64,000 nucleotides of DNA, taken from Vibrio comitans. Lineage in GTDB: Bacteria > Pseudomonadota > Gammaproteobacteria > Enterobacterales > Vibrionaceae. The stretch covers positions 2,108,001-2,172,000 of the forward strand of contig AP024866.1 in the NCBI GenBank assembly GCA_024346835.1, read 5' to 3'. Positions 56,004-64,000 of the stretch are shown one piece after another. How positions within the stretch are numbered: the first letter of the stretch is position 1; every line of letters begins with the position of its first letter. The position numbers were made by a program, and so were the translations under genes. Below the pieces are notes generated by a model, which saw only the letters and a program-made list of their open reading frames with translations, was not told the DNA's origin and did no database searches.

Positions 56004-56492
56004 ATGCGCAGCTTTTATTTGTCTTTCATGATTATTGGTTTTGCGTTCATTAATTCTGCATCAGCCTCAACTGAACAGAATTTTGAATGGATTGACCTCA
56101 TTCCTCTTCATGAGAGACAACGCTTTTTTGACGGGCAGCAGATGAATATTGATCATACTGGGCCAGCGTTAGAACAGAACACGGTAGGTACAGTAAGAAC
56201 AGAATTAGACGGTCAGAAGATAACAATTCCGGGTTTTGTTATCCCTTTAGAAGGGACCGAAATGAACGTCACCGAGTTTCTACTTGTTCCTTACTTTGGT
56301 GCGTGCATCCATGTTCCACCACCACCACCTAATCAAATCATCTACGTGAAATATCCAGCGGGTGCTCCCATGACCAAACTATGGGATGTCGTTTATGTCA
56401 CAGGAGAGATCGAGATAGAGACAGTATCAACCGACCTAGCTGAAACTGGTTATTTACTCAATGCCGTAGCCGTCACTGACTATCAAGAATAA
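56004..56492 (+). CDS. DUF3299 family exported protein
   Basis: 162 residues with signal peptide (MRSFYLSFMIIGFAFINSASAS). DUF3299 hallmark stretches are QKITIPGFVIPLEGTEMNVT near 73 and FLLVPYFGACIHVPPPPPNQ near 93-112. The family is often found beside bacterial zinc-uptake genes (from general knowledge), and a zinc-uptake cluster lies 6 kb away here. The biochemical role is unknown. Followed after 98 bases by an amidohydrolase, same strand. Confidence 0.85.
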   Translation: MRSFYLSFMIIGFAFINSASASTEQNFEWIDLIPLHERQRFFDGQQMNIDHTGPALEQNTVGTVRTELDGQKITIPGFVIPLEGTEMNVTEFLLVPYFGACIHVPPPPPNQIIYVKYPAGAPMTKLWDVVYVTGEIEIETVSTDLAETGYLLNAVAVTDYQE

Positions 56493-56590
56493 ATATTTCA
56501 AACCACTGAATACCGCGAGTGAAAGCTACTTTCAATTCTAATTCGCAAACTATCAACACACTTATTTTGTCCAAAACGAAGAGGCACAAC

Positions 56591-57934
56591 ATGAAACTGA
56601 GTTCATTGAGCATAATCAGCACCCTACTCTCCACTTGTATATCACTTACCGCCATGGCCGATGAATCCACCATACTCATTAAGAATGTGAATATTTTTGA
56701 TGGTGTTAATGAAGAACTCACTCAAAATGCAAATGTGCTTATCGTTGATAACCTAATCAAGACCATTTCAACTCAAGATATTACGTATGATGCTGCACAA
56801 GTTATTAATGGTGATGGGCGTACCATGGTCCCAGGCCTATCAGATGCACATACTCATATTATGTGGACAGATGACATTGAACACCTCATCTATGGCGCTC
56901 CAGAAGGTTGGTCAGGAACTCTAGCTGCGGTTAACGCGGGCGAAATGCTACAACGAGGCTTCACGACTATCCGCGATAACGGTGGGCCTGCATTTGGCTT
57001 AAAGCAAGCTATCGATGAAAACATAATTCCAGGCCCTCGAATCTTACCAGCAGGTGCTTTTATTTCTCAAACTTCCGGACACGGTGATTATGACAAGCGC
57101 ATGTTTTACCTATCTCCGCACTTTACTGGTCAAATCGACAAAGCCTACATAAGAGGATGGGCAATCATTGCTGACGGCGTGCCAGAAGTACAAAAAGCAA
57201 CACGAGATGTACTTCGCTCTGGCGCGACTCACCTGAAAATATTCGGTAGTGGCAGTATCACGGGCGCTCATGACCCATTAGATGTGGTCGAGTACACCTA
57301 TGAAGAACTTCAAGCTATTGTGACTGAAGCAGATAAGTGGGGTACGTATGCCGCTATTCATGCATACAGTGATGAAGGTATTCAGAACGCAATTAAAGCT
57401 GGCGTAAAAAGTATCGAGCATGGTTTATTTGCATCAGAAGAAACCATGAAAATGATGAAAAAAAATGATGTTTGGTTTTCAACTCAGTTTTTAGCATTTA
57501 GTGTATCGCCAGAAACAGCAGGCATGACAGGCGATGCTGTGCCTAAGTATCTTCAAGCTCAGCAAGGCGCTCAACACGGTTATGAACGCGCTAAAAAAAT
57601 GGGAGTAAAGATGACCTTTGGTACAGACATTTTAGGCTCACTCACTTTGCATCGTATGCAGAACCGAGAGTTTGTTGCTCGTAGCAAGTACTTCACGCCT
57701 TATGAAATTTTAAAGCAAGCGACTTCGTTAAATGCCGAGTTATTTGAATTGTCTGGAGAGCGTCATCCTTATAAAGAGGGGAAACTGGGTGTAATTCAAG
57801 AAGGCGCCTATGCCGACCTTTTACTAGTTAACGGGAATCCACTTGAAGACATCTCAATTTTAGCCCTACCCGAGACCAACTTAGCATTGGTTATGAAAGA
57901 CGGCGTTATCTATAAAGATGCAATAACCAAGTAA
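56591..57934 (+). CDS. Exported amidohydrolase (imidazolonepropionase / Xaa-Pro dipeptidase-like)
   Basis: 447-residue metal-dependent hydrolase with a signal peptide (LSIISTLLSTCISLTAMA). Metal-site elements: VPGLSDAHTHIMW near 80 (HxH), HLKIFGSGSITGAHDPLD near 220 (candidate carbamylated Lys), AIHAYSDEGIQNA near 257, IEHGLFA near 277 and KMTFGTDILG near 342 (the Asp). Relatives cleave dipeptides or act as carboxypeptidases. The start codon chosen gives a proper signal peptide; an earlier GTG adds 24 residues. Confidence 0.86.
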   Translation: MKLSSLSIISTLLSTCISLTAMADESTILIKNVNIFDGVNEELTQNANVLIVDNLIKTISTQDITYDAAQVINGDGRTMVPGLSDAHTHIMWTDDIEHLIYGAPEGWSGTLAAVNAGEMLQRGFTTIRDNGGPAFGLKQAIDENIIPGPRILPAGAFISQTSGHGDYDKRMFYLSPHFTGQIDKAYIRGWAIIADGVPEVQKATRDVLRSGATHLKIFGSGSITGAHDPLDVVEYTYEELQAIVTEADKWGTYAAIHAYSDEGIQNAIKAGVKSIEHGLFASEETMKMMKKNDVWFSTQFLAFSVSPETAGMTGDAVPKYLQAQQGAQHGYERAKKMGVKMTFGTDILGSLTLHRMQNREFVARSKYFTPYEILKQATSLNAELFELSGERHPYKEGKLGVIQEGAYADLLLVNGNPLEDISILALPETNLALVMKDGVIYKDAITK

Positions 57935-57948
57935 CGCAATGCCCTTAG

Positions 57949-57992
57949 TAACCCTGCCTTTATTGCTGAAAAACAGTAAGACAAAGGTGGGG
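57949..57992 (+). terminator. Terminator after the second amidohydrolase gene
   Basis: AACCCTGCCTTT - loop - AAAGGTGGGGTT with one mismatch, then a T-rich stretch. Confidence 0.65.
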
Positions 57993-58155
57993 TAACTTTT
58001 CTTTCGCTCAATCAAACTAACAACAGTGAATGTCATTTAAGTCGCTAATTCAATAGGTTATCCACCAAAAATGTACCTGATGATCATGTCAGTTAGTTGA
58101 TTTAAGATTCAAGTACTACTTTAGTGGCCAATACGTGCATAACTGGACAATAAAA

Positions 58156-58186
58156 AAGCCTGAGTAGTCAAAACATACTCAGGCTT
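58156..58186 (-). terminator. Terminator of the BCCT transporter gene
   Basis: AAGCCTGAGTA - 9-base loop - TACTCAGGCTT; the run of A on its left is the T run for minus-strand transcripts. Confidence 0.9.
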
Positions 58187-58218
58187 AGTTTCTTCATTTC
58201 ACGTGTATTTTCAGACAG

Positions 58219-59826
58219 TTACATTTCTTCAGCGGTCACCGTATTGGATTTGTACTCATGCACCTCAGTTCTGAGGCCTTTTATCAAGCTAATGCACATC
58301 ATGAGTAGCACCAGTGCAAATGGCAGCGCGGTTGTTACCACTCCTGACTGCAGAGCTTGCAACGCATCCTTACCACCAATCCACAGCATTACCGCAGCAA
58401 TAGCACCGCCCATGCAGGTCCAAAATACGCGCTGTGGAACCGGTGCATCGACCTTGCCACCAGCAGTTATGCTGTCGATTACTAGAGAGCCTGAGTCAGC
58501 CGAAGTTACAAAGAATACGAGAATCAGTACCACAGAGAGTATGGATAAGATCGAACTAAGTGGCATCGCATCGTATACGTGGAACAAGGTTAACGAGATA
58601 TCTGTTAACCCATTGGCTCCAAGTAGCCCAATTTTGTTCGCCACTTGATCAATGGCAATACCGCCAAATACTGACATCCAAACCAAGGTAACGGCTGTTG
58701 GGATTACGATAACAGCAATCAAAAATTCGCGAACCGTTCGGCCCTTTGAAATACGCGCAATAAACATACCTACGAATGGTGACCATGAGATCCACCAAGC
58801 CCAGTAGAATACGGTCCAACCATGCATCCATACACTATCTTCACGACCGTGAGGATTGCTCAGCTCAATGATATTTGCCGCATAGCCTGAGATCGTTGCC
58901 CACAAAGAAGGCAATACGCTATTCCAGCCGACAATGGTAACAAATACCAGCAGTACAAACGCAGCGATCATGTTGATATTACTCAGAATCTTAACACCAC
59001 CATTGATGCCTCGCATTACTGACAGTGACGCAATAAAGGTTACTAAGGTAATGATGACCAATTGCGTGCCAATGCCGCCATCAAGGCCAAATACATGGTT
59101 GAAACCACTGGTCGCTTGTTGCGCGCCAAGGCCTAGAGAGGTTGCGAGTCCAAATAAGGTCGCCAACACAGCAAGAATATCAATGGTATGCCCCAACCAT
59201 CCCCATGCTCGATCACCAAATATTGGGTAGAACGTAGAGCGGATAGAGAGTGGTAAGCCTTTGTTGTAGGCAAAGAAAGCCAATGACAGCGCGACTATCG
59301 CGTAAATGCTCCAACCGTGTAGGCCCCAGTGAAAGATAGTTGCACCAAGCGCCATTGCTTTGGCTTCTTCACTATAAGCCTCAACATTCAGCGGTGTACC
59401 ATACCAATCAGTAAAGTATGCAACGGGTTCTGCAACACCCCAGAATAATAAGCCGATACCCATACCGGCAGCAAATAGCATGGCTATCCACGATAAGGTG
59501 CTGTGTTCTGATTCTGCGCTTTTACCGCCAATACGAATCTTACCCAAAGGTGAGAGTATCAGTGCAAACGCAAATAAAAGGAAAAAATTAGTGGCCCACA
59601 TAAAGAACGAGTCAAACTGTTCGATGATGCCATTTTTAAGGGAGTTGAGGGAGTTGAGAGCGGTTGTAGGACCAACCAATAACAAGCTTATGAGGGTTAC
59701 TATGATGAGAACTGCGCTAGTTCCGAACACGGGGTTATGTATATCGAAGCCCCATTTTTGAATATTATCCTGGCCTACCTCATAGTCGGTAGTTTCTATA
59801 CTGTACTTCTTATTTTCATCATCCAT
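58219..59826 (-). CDS. BCCT family transporter (betaine/carnitine/choline type)
   Basis: 535-residue, about 12-span secondary transporter. The BCCT signature is AAGMGIGLLFWGVAEPVAYF near 118-137 with further family motifs TIFHWGLHGWSIYAIVALSLAF near 164, WTVFYWAWWISWSPFVGMFIARIS near 340 and FFVTSADSGSLVID near 450. It carries compatible solutes or related quaternary amines with Na+ or H+. Which substrate is not deducible. Monocistronic: convergent with the amidohydrolase and bounded by its own terminator. Confidence 0.94.
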   Translation of the reverse strand: MDDENKKYSIETTDYEVGQDNIQKWGFDIHNPVFGTSAVLIIVTLISLLLVGPTTALNSLNSLKNGIIEQFDSFFMWATNFFLLFAFALILSPLGKIRIGGKSAESEHSTLSWIAMLFAAGMGIGLLFWGVAEPVAYFTDWYGTPLNVEAYSEEAKAMALGATIFHWGLHGWSIYAIVALSLAFFAYNKGLPLSIRSTFYPIFGDRAWGWLGHTIDILAVLATLFGLATSLGLGAQQATSGFNHVFGLDGGIGTQLVIITLVTFIASLSVMRGINGGVKILSNINMIAAFVLLVFVTIVGWNSVLPSLWATISGYAANIIELSNPHGREDSVWMHGWTVFYWAWWISWSPFVGMFIARISKGRTVREFLIAVIVIPTAVTLVWMSVFGGIAIDQVANKIGLLGANGLTDISLTLFHVYDAMPLSSILSILSVVLILVFFVTSADSGSLVIDSITAGGKVDAPVPQRVFWTCMGGAIAAVMLWIGGKDALQALQSGVVTTALPFALVLLMMCISLIKGLRTEVHEYKSNTVTAEEM

Positions 59827-60031
59827 AAATAAATATATTAGGTTGCGTTTCTAGATCTCTATCAATAGAGAAAAACAACAGAACAGTCCTCCGTTTAAGT
59901 TGTGCACGAAATTGTGCGCACACAGAGTAACATAGATCACATTTTCCTTCTAATTCGCTTACTCGATGAACATTGTAAGAACATATGTTGGTGATGAATT
60001 GCGAAATTTGAAGTTGGTAGGTACAGATAAG
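59827..60031. promoter_or_regulatory. Upstream region of the BCCT gene
   Basis: About 200 bases without a gene. It contains TGTGCGCACA (59913-59922), a perfect 10-bp palindrome, preceded by a direct TTGTGC repeat; a repressor site is possible but no family is recognised. Confidence 0.4.
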
Positions 60032-60059
60032 AAAACACCACTCAGATGAGTGGTGTTTT
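60032..60059 (-). terminator. Terminator of the atypical SDR gene
   Basis: AAAACACCACTC-AGAT-GAGTGGTGTTTT, perfect 12-bp stem. Confidence 0.92.
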
Positions 60060-60111
60060 AAAAAGATGCTCTATTGTGTCTGCATAGCGGCTTACTTTTA
60101 GCGATCTATAG

Positions 60112-60726
60112 TCAGGCCTCTACACAATGGTAGATCTGCCCTACACTTCCTTCGCTCAATAAAAGCTCATGTACCAACCTAGCTACCTCGCCGCGATTGA
60201 TAGAGCCATGAACTTCGCCTTGTTGTGAAAGCATTCCGCGCTGAGTTGCCTCACCGTCTTTTAGACCGCCAGGTCTTAAGATAGTGAAATCAAGAATACT
60301 CGTTTGCAGCCAAGATTCTGCTAAGGACTTTTCTCGAACAGAGTTACCAAAAACCTGCTTAGCCCTATCCGACAAGTACTGCCAACTGTCTCCACACCCT
60401 AGCGAAGTCACTAGAAGGAAACGCTTAATTCCCTTTGCTTGCAATGCATCAATAAGATAGCGATGACCAATATAATCAACGGGATTATCAGACTGGAAAC
60501 TCCCCATACTGGAAATCACCCAAGTATCTTCAGCAATACCATCGATTGCCGCTTCCACTTGCCCTTTATCAGTGGCATCACACGTTAAGGTAGATACCGT
60601 GTCTAACATAGGGTTTCGGTTTGGATTTCGCGCTACTGCAGTAACATCAAACCCTTGCTCAACAAAATGAGCCACCATAGCAGCGCCTAAACCACTAGCT
60701 GCTCCCCAAATCACGATCTTTTGCAT
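60112..60726 (-). CDS. NAD(P)-binding atypical SDR (NmrA-like / SDRa5)
   Basis: 204-residue Rossmann protein. The N-terminal VIWGAASGLGAAMVAHF near 5-21 binds the dinucleotide, and VTAVARNPNRNP is the likely NADP-selecting loop. SLG in LLVTSLGCG near 107 takes the place of the catalytic Ser region, with no canonical YxxxK. These proteins act as oxidoreductases or redox sensors; the substrate is unknown. Monocistronic. Confidence 0.82.
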   Translation of the reverse strand: MQKIVIWGAASGLGAAMVAHFVEQGFDVTAVARNPNRNPMLDTVSTLTCDATDKGQVEAAIDGIAEDTWVISSMGSFQSDNPVDYIGHRYLIDALQAKGIKRFLLVTSLGCGDSWQYLSDRAKQVFGNSVREKSLAESWLQTSILDFTILRPGGLKDGEATQRGMLSQQGEVHGSINRGEVARLVHELLLSEGSVGQIYHCVEA

Positions 60727-60850
60727 AAATACACCCAGTAAATGATAATGATTGTATTTTGCATTAAAGATATTAGAGATGCTAGTGGTCTATCACTAAC
60801 TTTTGGCTATCAGCTTGATTTACAAGCGACCAGCGTTGCGGTTTTTGAGT

Positions 60851-62014
60851 TTAAGCCCAACCTAACCAAATACGAATGCGGTCAAACAATCGCTTGAAGA
60901 AACTGCCTGGCTCTACATTATGCAAAGCAACTAGTGGCACACTCTTAATGACTTGGTTATCGGAGCCCATATAGTTCAGAGTACCAATAGTTTCACCTTG
61001 ATACACTGGTGCTTTTAGCTCATTAGGTAAGTCCACTACAGCCTGAATATTGTTACCTGCACCTCGGCGTACTGACATGAAGACATCTTCTTCAACACCG
61101 ACACTAAGATGATTATCTTGTCCCATCCAGATACGAGTCGCGGTCACTTCAGCATTGGCTTCATGCGGCTTGATGGTTTCAAAGAACCTAAAGCCGTAGT
61201 TAAGTAGGCTCTTACTTTCAGAGGTTCGAGTATTGGCACTAGAGGTTCCCATAACCACAGAGATCAAACGCATATCTCCCTGAGTTGCCGTACTTACTAG
61301 GCTATAACCCGCACCTTTGGTGTATCCGGTTTTCATACCGTCCACATTCATGCTTTTATCTCTCAACAAGGCATTGCGGTTGTGTTGAGTGATGTTGTTG
61401 TAAGTAAAAGATGTTTCACTATAAAGCGGGAATAGCGTTGGAACGTCACGAATCAATGCCTGACCTAGCTTTGCCATGTCATAAGGTGTTGTAGATTGGT
61501 TTGGATCATCCAAGCCATGCGGATTCGCAAAATACGTGTTATTCAATTCAAGGCGTCTTGCCCAGTTGTTCATCAAGTCGACAAATGCGCCTTGAGAGCC
61601 GGCAACGTGCTCAGCGATAGCCACAGAGGCATCGTTACCCGATTGGACAATTAGACCACGGAGTAAGTCGCTAAACTGAACATTAGTGCCCACTTCAATA
61701 AACATCTTTGATGAATCATGGAAATTTCTAGCCCAAGCTTCGCGACTGATAGTAACGCTATCCGTCTTAGAGATGTTGCCGCGGTTGAGCTCTTGACCTG
61801 CGGTATAGCTGGTCATTAATTTGGTCAAACTCGCTGGTTTAAGCTGAGTGTGTGGATTGTGTTCAGCAATCACCTCTCCTGAATGGTAATCCAGAAGCAC
61901 GTAACCCTTTGCAGAAAGAGACGGAGGATTTGGCAGCGCAATTGGCGCAGCCACAACAGAAAATGATAAGGATGCTAACAGCGTAAGAGTCAATCCGTTT
62001 AGTGTTCTTTTCAT
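60851..62014 (-). CDS. D-alanyl-D-alanine carboxypeptidase (PBP5/6 type, DacA family)
   Basis: 387-residue penicillin-binding protein trimming the terminal D-Ala of peptidoglycan stem peptides. Signal peptide MKRTLNGLTLTLLASLSFSVVAA. Active-site motifs are complete: SLTK (in LKPASLTKLM near 60), SGN (VQSGNDAS near 122) and KTG (VDGMKTGYTKGAG near 222). The C-terminus has a PBP5-like domain and an amphipathic anchor (FFKRLFDRIRIWLGW). An open frame extends 23 codons upstream, but the signal peptide start is preferred. Confidence 0.94.
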   Translation of the reverse strand: MKRTLNGLTLTLLASLSFSVVAAPIALPNPPSLSAKGYVLLDYHSGEVIAEHNPHTQLKPASLTKLMTSYTAGQELNRGNISKTDSVTISREAWARNFHDSSKMFIEVGTNVQFSDLLRGLIVQSGNDASVAIAEHVAGSQGAFVDLMNNWARRLELNNTYFANPHGLDDPNQSTTPYDMAKLGQALIRDVPTLFPLYSETSFTYNNITQHNRNALLRDKSMNVDGMKTGYTKGAGYSLVSTATQGDMRLISVVMGTSSANTRTSESKSLLNYGFRFFETIKPHEANAEVTATRIWMGQDNHLSVGVEEDVFMSVRRGAGNNIQAVVDLPNELKAPVYQGETIGTLNYMGSDNQVIKSVPLVALHNVEPGSFFKRLFDRIRIWLGWA

Positions 62015-62083
62015 ATTTTTTGGTAGAAACCAGTCCAGAGTTTTAGCCTCATATCGAGGCATTTCATTATATTTGGGTTGCAT

Positions 62084-62280
62084 ATGGTATTAGATAGCAA
62101 CATTTCAGAAAATTCAGTCAGAACAGTGCAAAAAGTGAATGCGCTCATAAAATTTTACCTCTTTACATGCGATAGAACGCACTCCTTTACTATCAATTGA
62201 AATATTTAGTTACATATCTGTACATTTTGAATCGCTGACCCAATGTTTCTTCACTATAAGTATCTTCTCAATACACAAAC
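62084..62280. other. Upstream region of the D,D-carboxypeptidase gene
   Basis: About 200 AT-rich bases; no gene seen. Confidence 0.4.
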
Positions 62281-62315
62281 AATGAAGCCCTAGCGCATAA
62301 CGCTAGGGCTTCATT
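62281..62315 (-). terminator. Strong hairpin downstream of the small envelope genes
   Basis: AATGAAGCCCTAGCG-CATAA-CGCTAGGGCTTCATT, a perfect 15-bp stem; the probable terminator of the minus-strand cluster at 62.5-64 kb. Confidence 0.85.
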
Positions 62316-62330
62316 GTGTTCATACTAACT

Positions 62331-62494
62331 TATACCAATCGTACTAAATAACTGGTCATTCTAGCTTGTTAAAATGCTCGATAACTCCGTTAGAATTTTT
62401 GACTGTAAAATAACTACTTATCGAAAAATCCTGCCTTGTTCTCGAGCATTTTTCCTACGCTATTTCTGATCACTTACTTAGTGTAATTGGTATT
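62331..62494. mobile_element. MITE-like element with 27-bp imperfect terminal inverted repeats
   Basis: The left end ATACCAATCGTACTAAATAA and the right end (reverse complement ATACCAATTACACTAAGTAA) match at most positions over about 27 bases. An inner inverted pair AAAATGCTCGA/TCGAGCATTTT lies near 62383 and 62449. About 164 bases, no coding capacity, between a terminator and the next gene: the form of a miniature inverted-repeat element. I recall similar sequences from other Vibrio intergenic regions, but have not checked. Confidence 0.72.
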
Positions 62495-62543
62495 GGGAGT
62501 TAAAGGTTGAACTGTCGATTGAACAACCTCGTTAGAAATGGGT

Positions 62544-62975
62544 TTACTCGTACTCTGTCACCTTAGCTACGTATTCAACCATATCGGAGTTGCCCATTTG
62601 GTTAGCATAAAGCTCTACAGAGAAATAAGTCGGGTTATCGCGATGGATCATCTTAGCGATAGTGTCACTGACTTTTTGTTGATTGATAATGCTATACACA
62701 TTAAATGACAGGGTTTTAGTCAACCCAAGGTTTTTCGCCTCTTCTTTAGTGATGTAGATGTCGCGCATGTCTTTTTCAATATCCAACACAACACTTGAAT
62801 GAGTAAATTCTGAGTCAGAAGCAATATAGAATTCTGCATCAGAAATTTCTTCAATCTGAGACATTTGATTTTCAAAGTTGGTTTCGTGTGTGATGTTTTT
62901 AGCAGCAACACCTTGAGCAAATGCTAGGGTTGAACATACTGCGATCATTGGTAGAACTTGTTTAATCAGTTTCAT
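62544..62975 (-). CDS. Exported small protein of unknown function (143 aa)
   Basis: Sec signal peptide (MKLIKQVLPMIAVCSTLAFA, cleavage near AAA). The mature part is an alpha/beta domain of about 120 residues (AEFYIASDSEFTHSSVVLDI, TYFSVELYANQMGN, VAKVTEYE). Not recognised. Last of a small minus-strand cluster with a lipoprotein and a stress-type protein. Confidence 0.7.
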   Translation of the reverse strand: MKLIKQVLPMIAVCSTLAFAQGVAAKNITHETNFENQMSQIEEISDAEFYIASDSEFTHSSVVLDIEKDMRDIYITKEEAKNLGLTKTLSFNVYSIINQQKVSDTIAKMIHRDNPTYFSVELYANQMGNSDMVEYVAKVTEYE

Positions 62976-63023
62976 TTTTTGTACTCTTTAAGTTTTATGG
63001 ATTGATAGATAGAAACGGTCTAT

Positions 63024-63380
63024 CTATTCAATTTTTGAAATCACTGAGTCGCCGTTTTCTTTGGCGTCAGTTAGAAAATCATGTTTGCTGTCGTATACCA
63101 TGCAGCCACTCTCTGCGTTGCAATTGACGATATACACTTCTTTCTTGCCACAACCTGCAACACCTACTTGATACTGTGGAACCTGCGCGCGATATAAATC
63201 TATCGTTTTTCGGTTCAGTACAGTTGTCGATACGGCATCACAACTAAACTCAAACTTACCTCTATTTGAAGCAGCTTCGGTTGCTTGAACTTGGTTGTCA
63301 TTAAGAAATTCTTGGGTGCTGGTACAGCCCATCAAAGTGGCACTTGCCAATAGCGCAACCACCAATACTTTTACTTTCAT
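63024..63380 (-). CDS. Small lipoprotein (118 aa)
   Basis: Lipobox LMGC (Cys near residue 19) after a typical signal peptide (MKVKVLVVALLASATLMGC). The mature part has four Cys-containing strands (FEFSCDAVSTTVL, VGVAGCGKKEVYIVNCNAES, CMVYDSKH) suggesting two disulfides. Family unknown. Fifteen bases after the DUF1269-like gene, same operon. Confidence 0.72.
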   Translation of the reverse strand: MKVKVLVVALLASATLMGCTSTQEFLNDNQVQATEAASNRGKFEFSCDAVSTTVLNRKTIDLYRAQVPQYQVGVAGCGKKEVYIVNCNAESGCMVYDSKHDFLTDAKENGDSVISKIE

Positions 63381-63395
63381 ACGGTTACTCTCTTG

Positions 63396-63893
63396 TTAGT
63401 GCACATGCACGTCATGCTGAGCAAGAATCTCTTTCGCTGAAGCAATTTCTTTCTCATCAAGGTCTAATACAATCAGGTAGTTATCTGTTTTAATGGCAGT
63501 TTCATACTTAATGATGCTGTCTTTTGGCACGCCAATGCTTGCCAATGCTCCGCCAAGAGCTCCAGCCCCACCCGTGATCGCTGCCCCCTCTATAGCGCCA
63601 ACAAGAGTCGTCACTAAAGGTCCTGCTACAAATAGCGCACCAAAGGTAGGTATCCAGAACATGCCTGATCCTAAAAGCGCTCCCCATACACCACCCCATA
63701 AGGCTCCGGCTTTACCCCAAGACTTCACGCGGTCGGTAATATTGTAAAAGCCAGTAGCGTGTTCCTCTGTTTGATAGCCCTTACCGATAATCGACAAGTG
63801 ATTAATATCAAACCCTTGATTAACGAGTGTCGAAACAGCGTCTTCTGCCTTCTTGTGGGTATTGACTACCGCGACAATTTTGTTCTTTTTCAT
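63396..63893 (-). CDS. DUF1269 / general-stress-type membrane-associated protein
   Basis: 165 residues. The N-terminal ferredoxin-like half (KIVAVVNTHKKAEDAVSTLV, DINHLSIIGKGY) is followed by a Gly/Ala-rich hydrophobic centre (AGALWGGVWGALLGSGMFWI; GAIEGAAITGGAGALGGALAS) and a C-terminal part (YLIVLDLDEKEIASAKEIL). The layout is that of stress-induced glycine-zipper proteins; such genes often cluster with envelope stress proteins, as here. Precise function unknown. Confidence 0.72.
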   Translation of the reverse strand: MKKNKIVAVVNTHKKAEDAVSTLVNQGFDINHLSIIGKGYQTEEHATGFYNITDRVKSWGKAGALWGGVWGALLGSGMFWIPTFGALFVAGPLVTTLVGAIEGAAITGGAGALGGALASIGVPKDSIIKYETAIKTDNYLIVLDLDEKEIASAKEILAQHDVHVH

Positions 63894-63902
63894 ATTCAGC
63901 CT

Positions 63903-64000
63903 CTACATTGCCACTTCAACGTCATTTGCAATTTTTGCTTTTTCAGCAACGTGGCTATCAACCACTTCAACTGCTTTTACTTCGGGTGTCACAGTGCACT
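63903..64000 (-). CDS. C-terminal end of an unknown gene (start outside window)
   Basis: Open frame on the minus strand ending VEVVDSHVAEKAKIANDVEV-AM then TAG. Only about 30 residues are visible, polar and probably helical, and the protein cannot be identified. It runs into the DUF1269-like gene after about 10 bases, so it is probably the first or an upstream gene of the same operon. Confidence 0.6.
   Translation of the reverse strand, partial: CTVTPEVKAVEVVDSHVAEKAKIANDVEVAM

Noticed and set aside
58133..58150. A third copy of the LysR half-site (TTGTCCAGTT on the minus strand)
   Set aside because: It lies between two convergent genes, not at a promoter, and the ACAAA half is missing.
1..64000. 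CRISPR arrays or restriction-modification genes
   Set aside because: No array of regularly spaced identical repeats with unique spacers and no methylase or nuclease genes were recognised.

Overview
The window reads as chromosomal DNA of a marine gamma-proteobacterium of the family Vibrionaceae, most likely a Vibrio. The block rnf - uvrB - luxO - luxU - yvcK - moaABCDE, the LuxU/LuxO quorum-sensing relay, yejKLM and a sodB/grxD pair together support this. GC is moderate. I cannot name the species from sequence alone.

Layout. 1-6.1 kb: end of an oligopeptide permease operon (oppA, then oppB running off the left edge) and the moaABCDE molybdopterin operon with a probable Moco riboswitch leader. 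6.1-11 kb: a YvcK/GlmR-like factor converging on a uvrB-luxO-luxU string. The uvrB-luxO gap is only about 20 bp, so the qrr1 sRNA that usually sits there in vibrios is not there. 11.1-11.8 kb: a DnaA-box cluster, tRNA-Asn, and a tandem 117-bp repeat built from the tRNA 3' end plus its terminator. 12-19 kb: rnfABCDGE and nth, where RnfC carries an Ala/Lys-rich tail of seven 114-bp repeats. 19-34 kb: ordinary core genes (gloA, rnt, an antiporter, grxD, sodB, a degenerate SDR, adhE, ychE-like marC, a K+ channel with a zinc-ribbon tail, asd, yejKLM), tRNA-Pro and tRNA-Ser.

34.0-43.9 kb is a genomic island of about 9.9 kb inserted at the 3' end of tRNA-Ser(UGA), bounded by 20-bp direct repeats. 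It carries three different tyrosine recombinases, a small protein resembling a stand-alone recombinase core-binding domain, a 1.1-kb hairpin-rich block without clear genes, several small unknown proteins and two lipoproteins with repeated N-termini. A second, decayed integrase start lies just outside attR, so the site has been used at least twice.

44.6-60 kb is an accessory metabolic region centred on the cell envelope: an exported RidA and, divergently, a Tat-exported class V PLP enzyme; a probable Zur-controlled zinc uptake set (His-rich outer-membrane protein, ZnuA-like binding protein, ZnuB-like permease) without a local ATPase; two exported zinc-type amidohydrolases; a LysR regulator with an outer-membrane protein, an OprB-like porin and a DUF3299 protein; and a BCCT transporter. 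The same inverted repeat (TTTGT-N13-ACAAA) lies upstream of two of these transcription units and probably marks the LysR regulon. I infer an envelope-located, zinc-dependent pathway for N-acylated amino acids or small peptides, but no substrate can be read from the sequence.

60-64 kb: an atypical SDR, a PBP5-type D,D-carboxypeptidase, a MITE-like element, and a small envelope/stress protein cluster running off the right edge.
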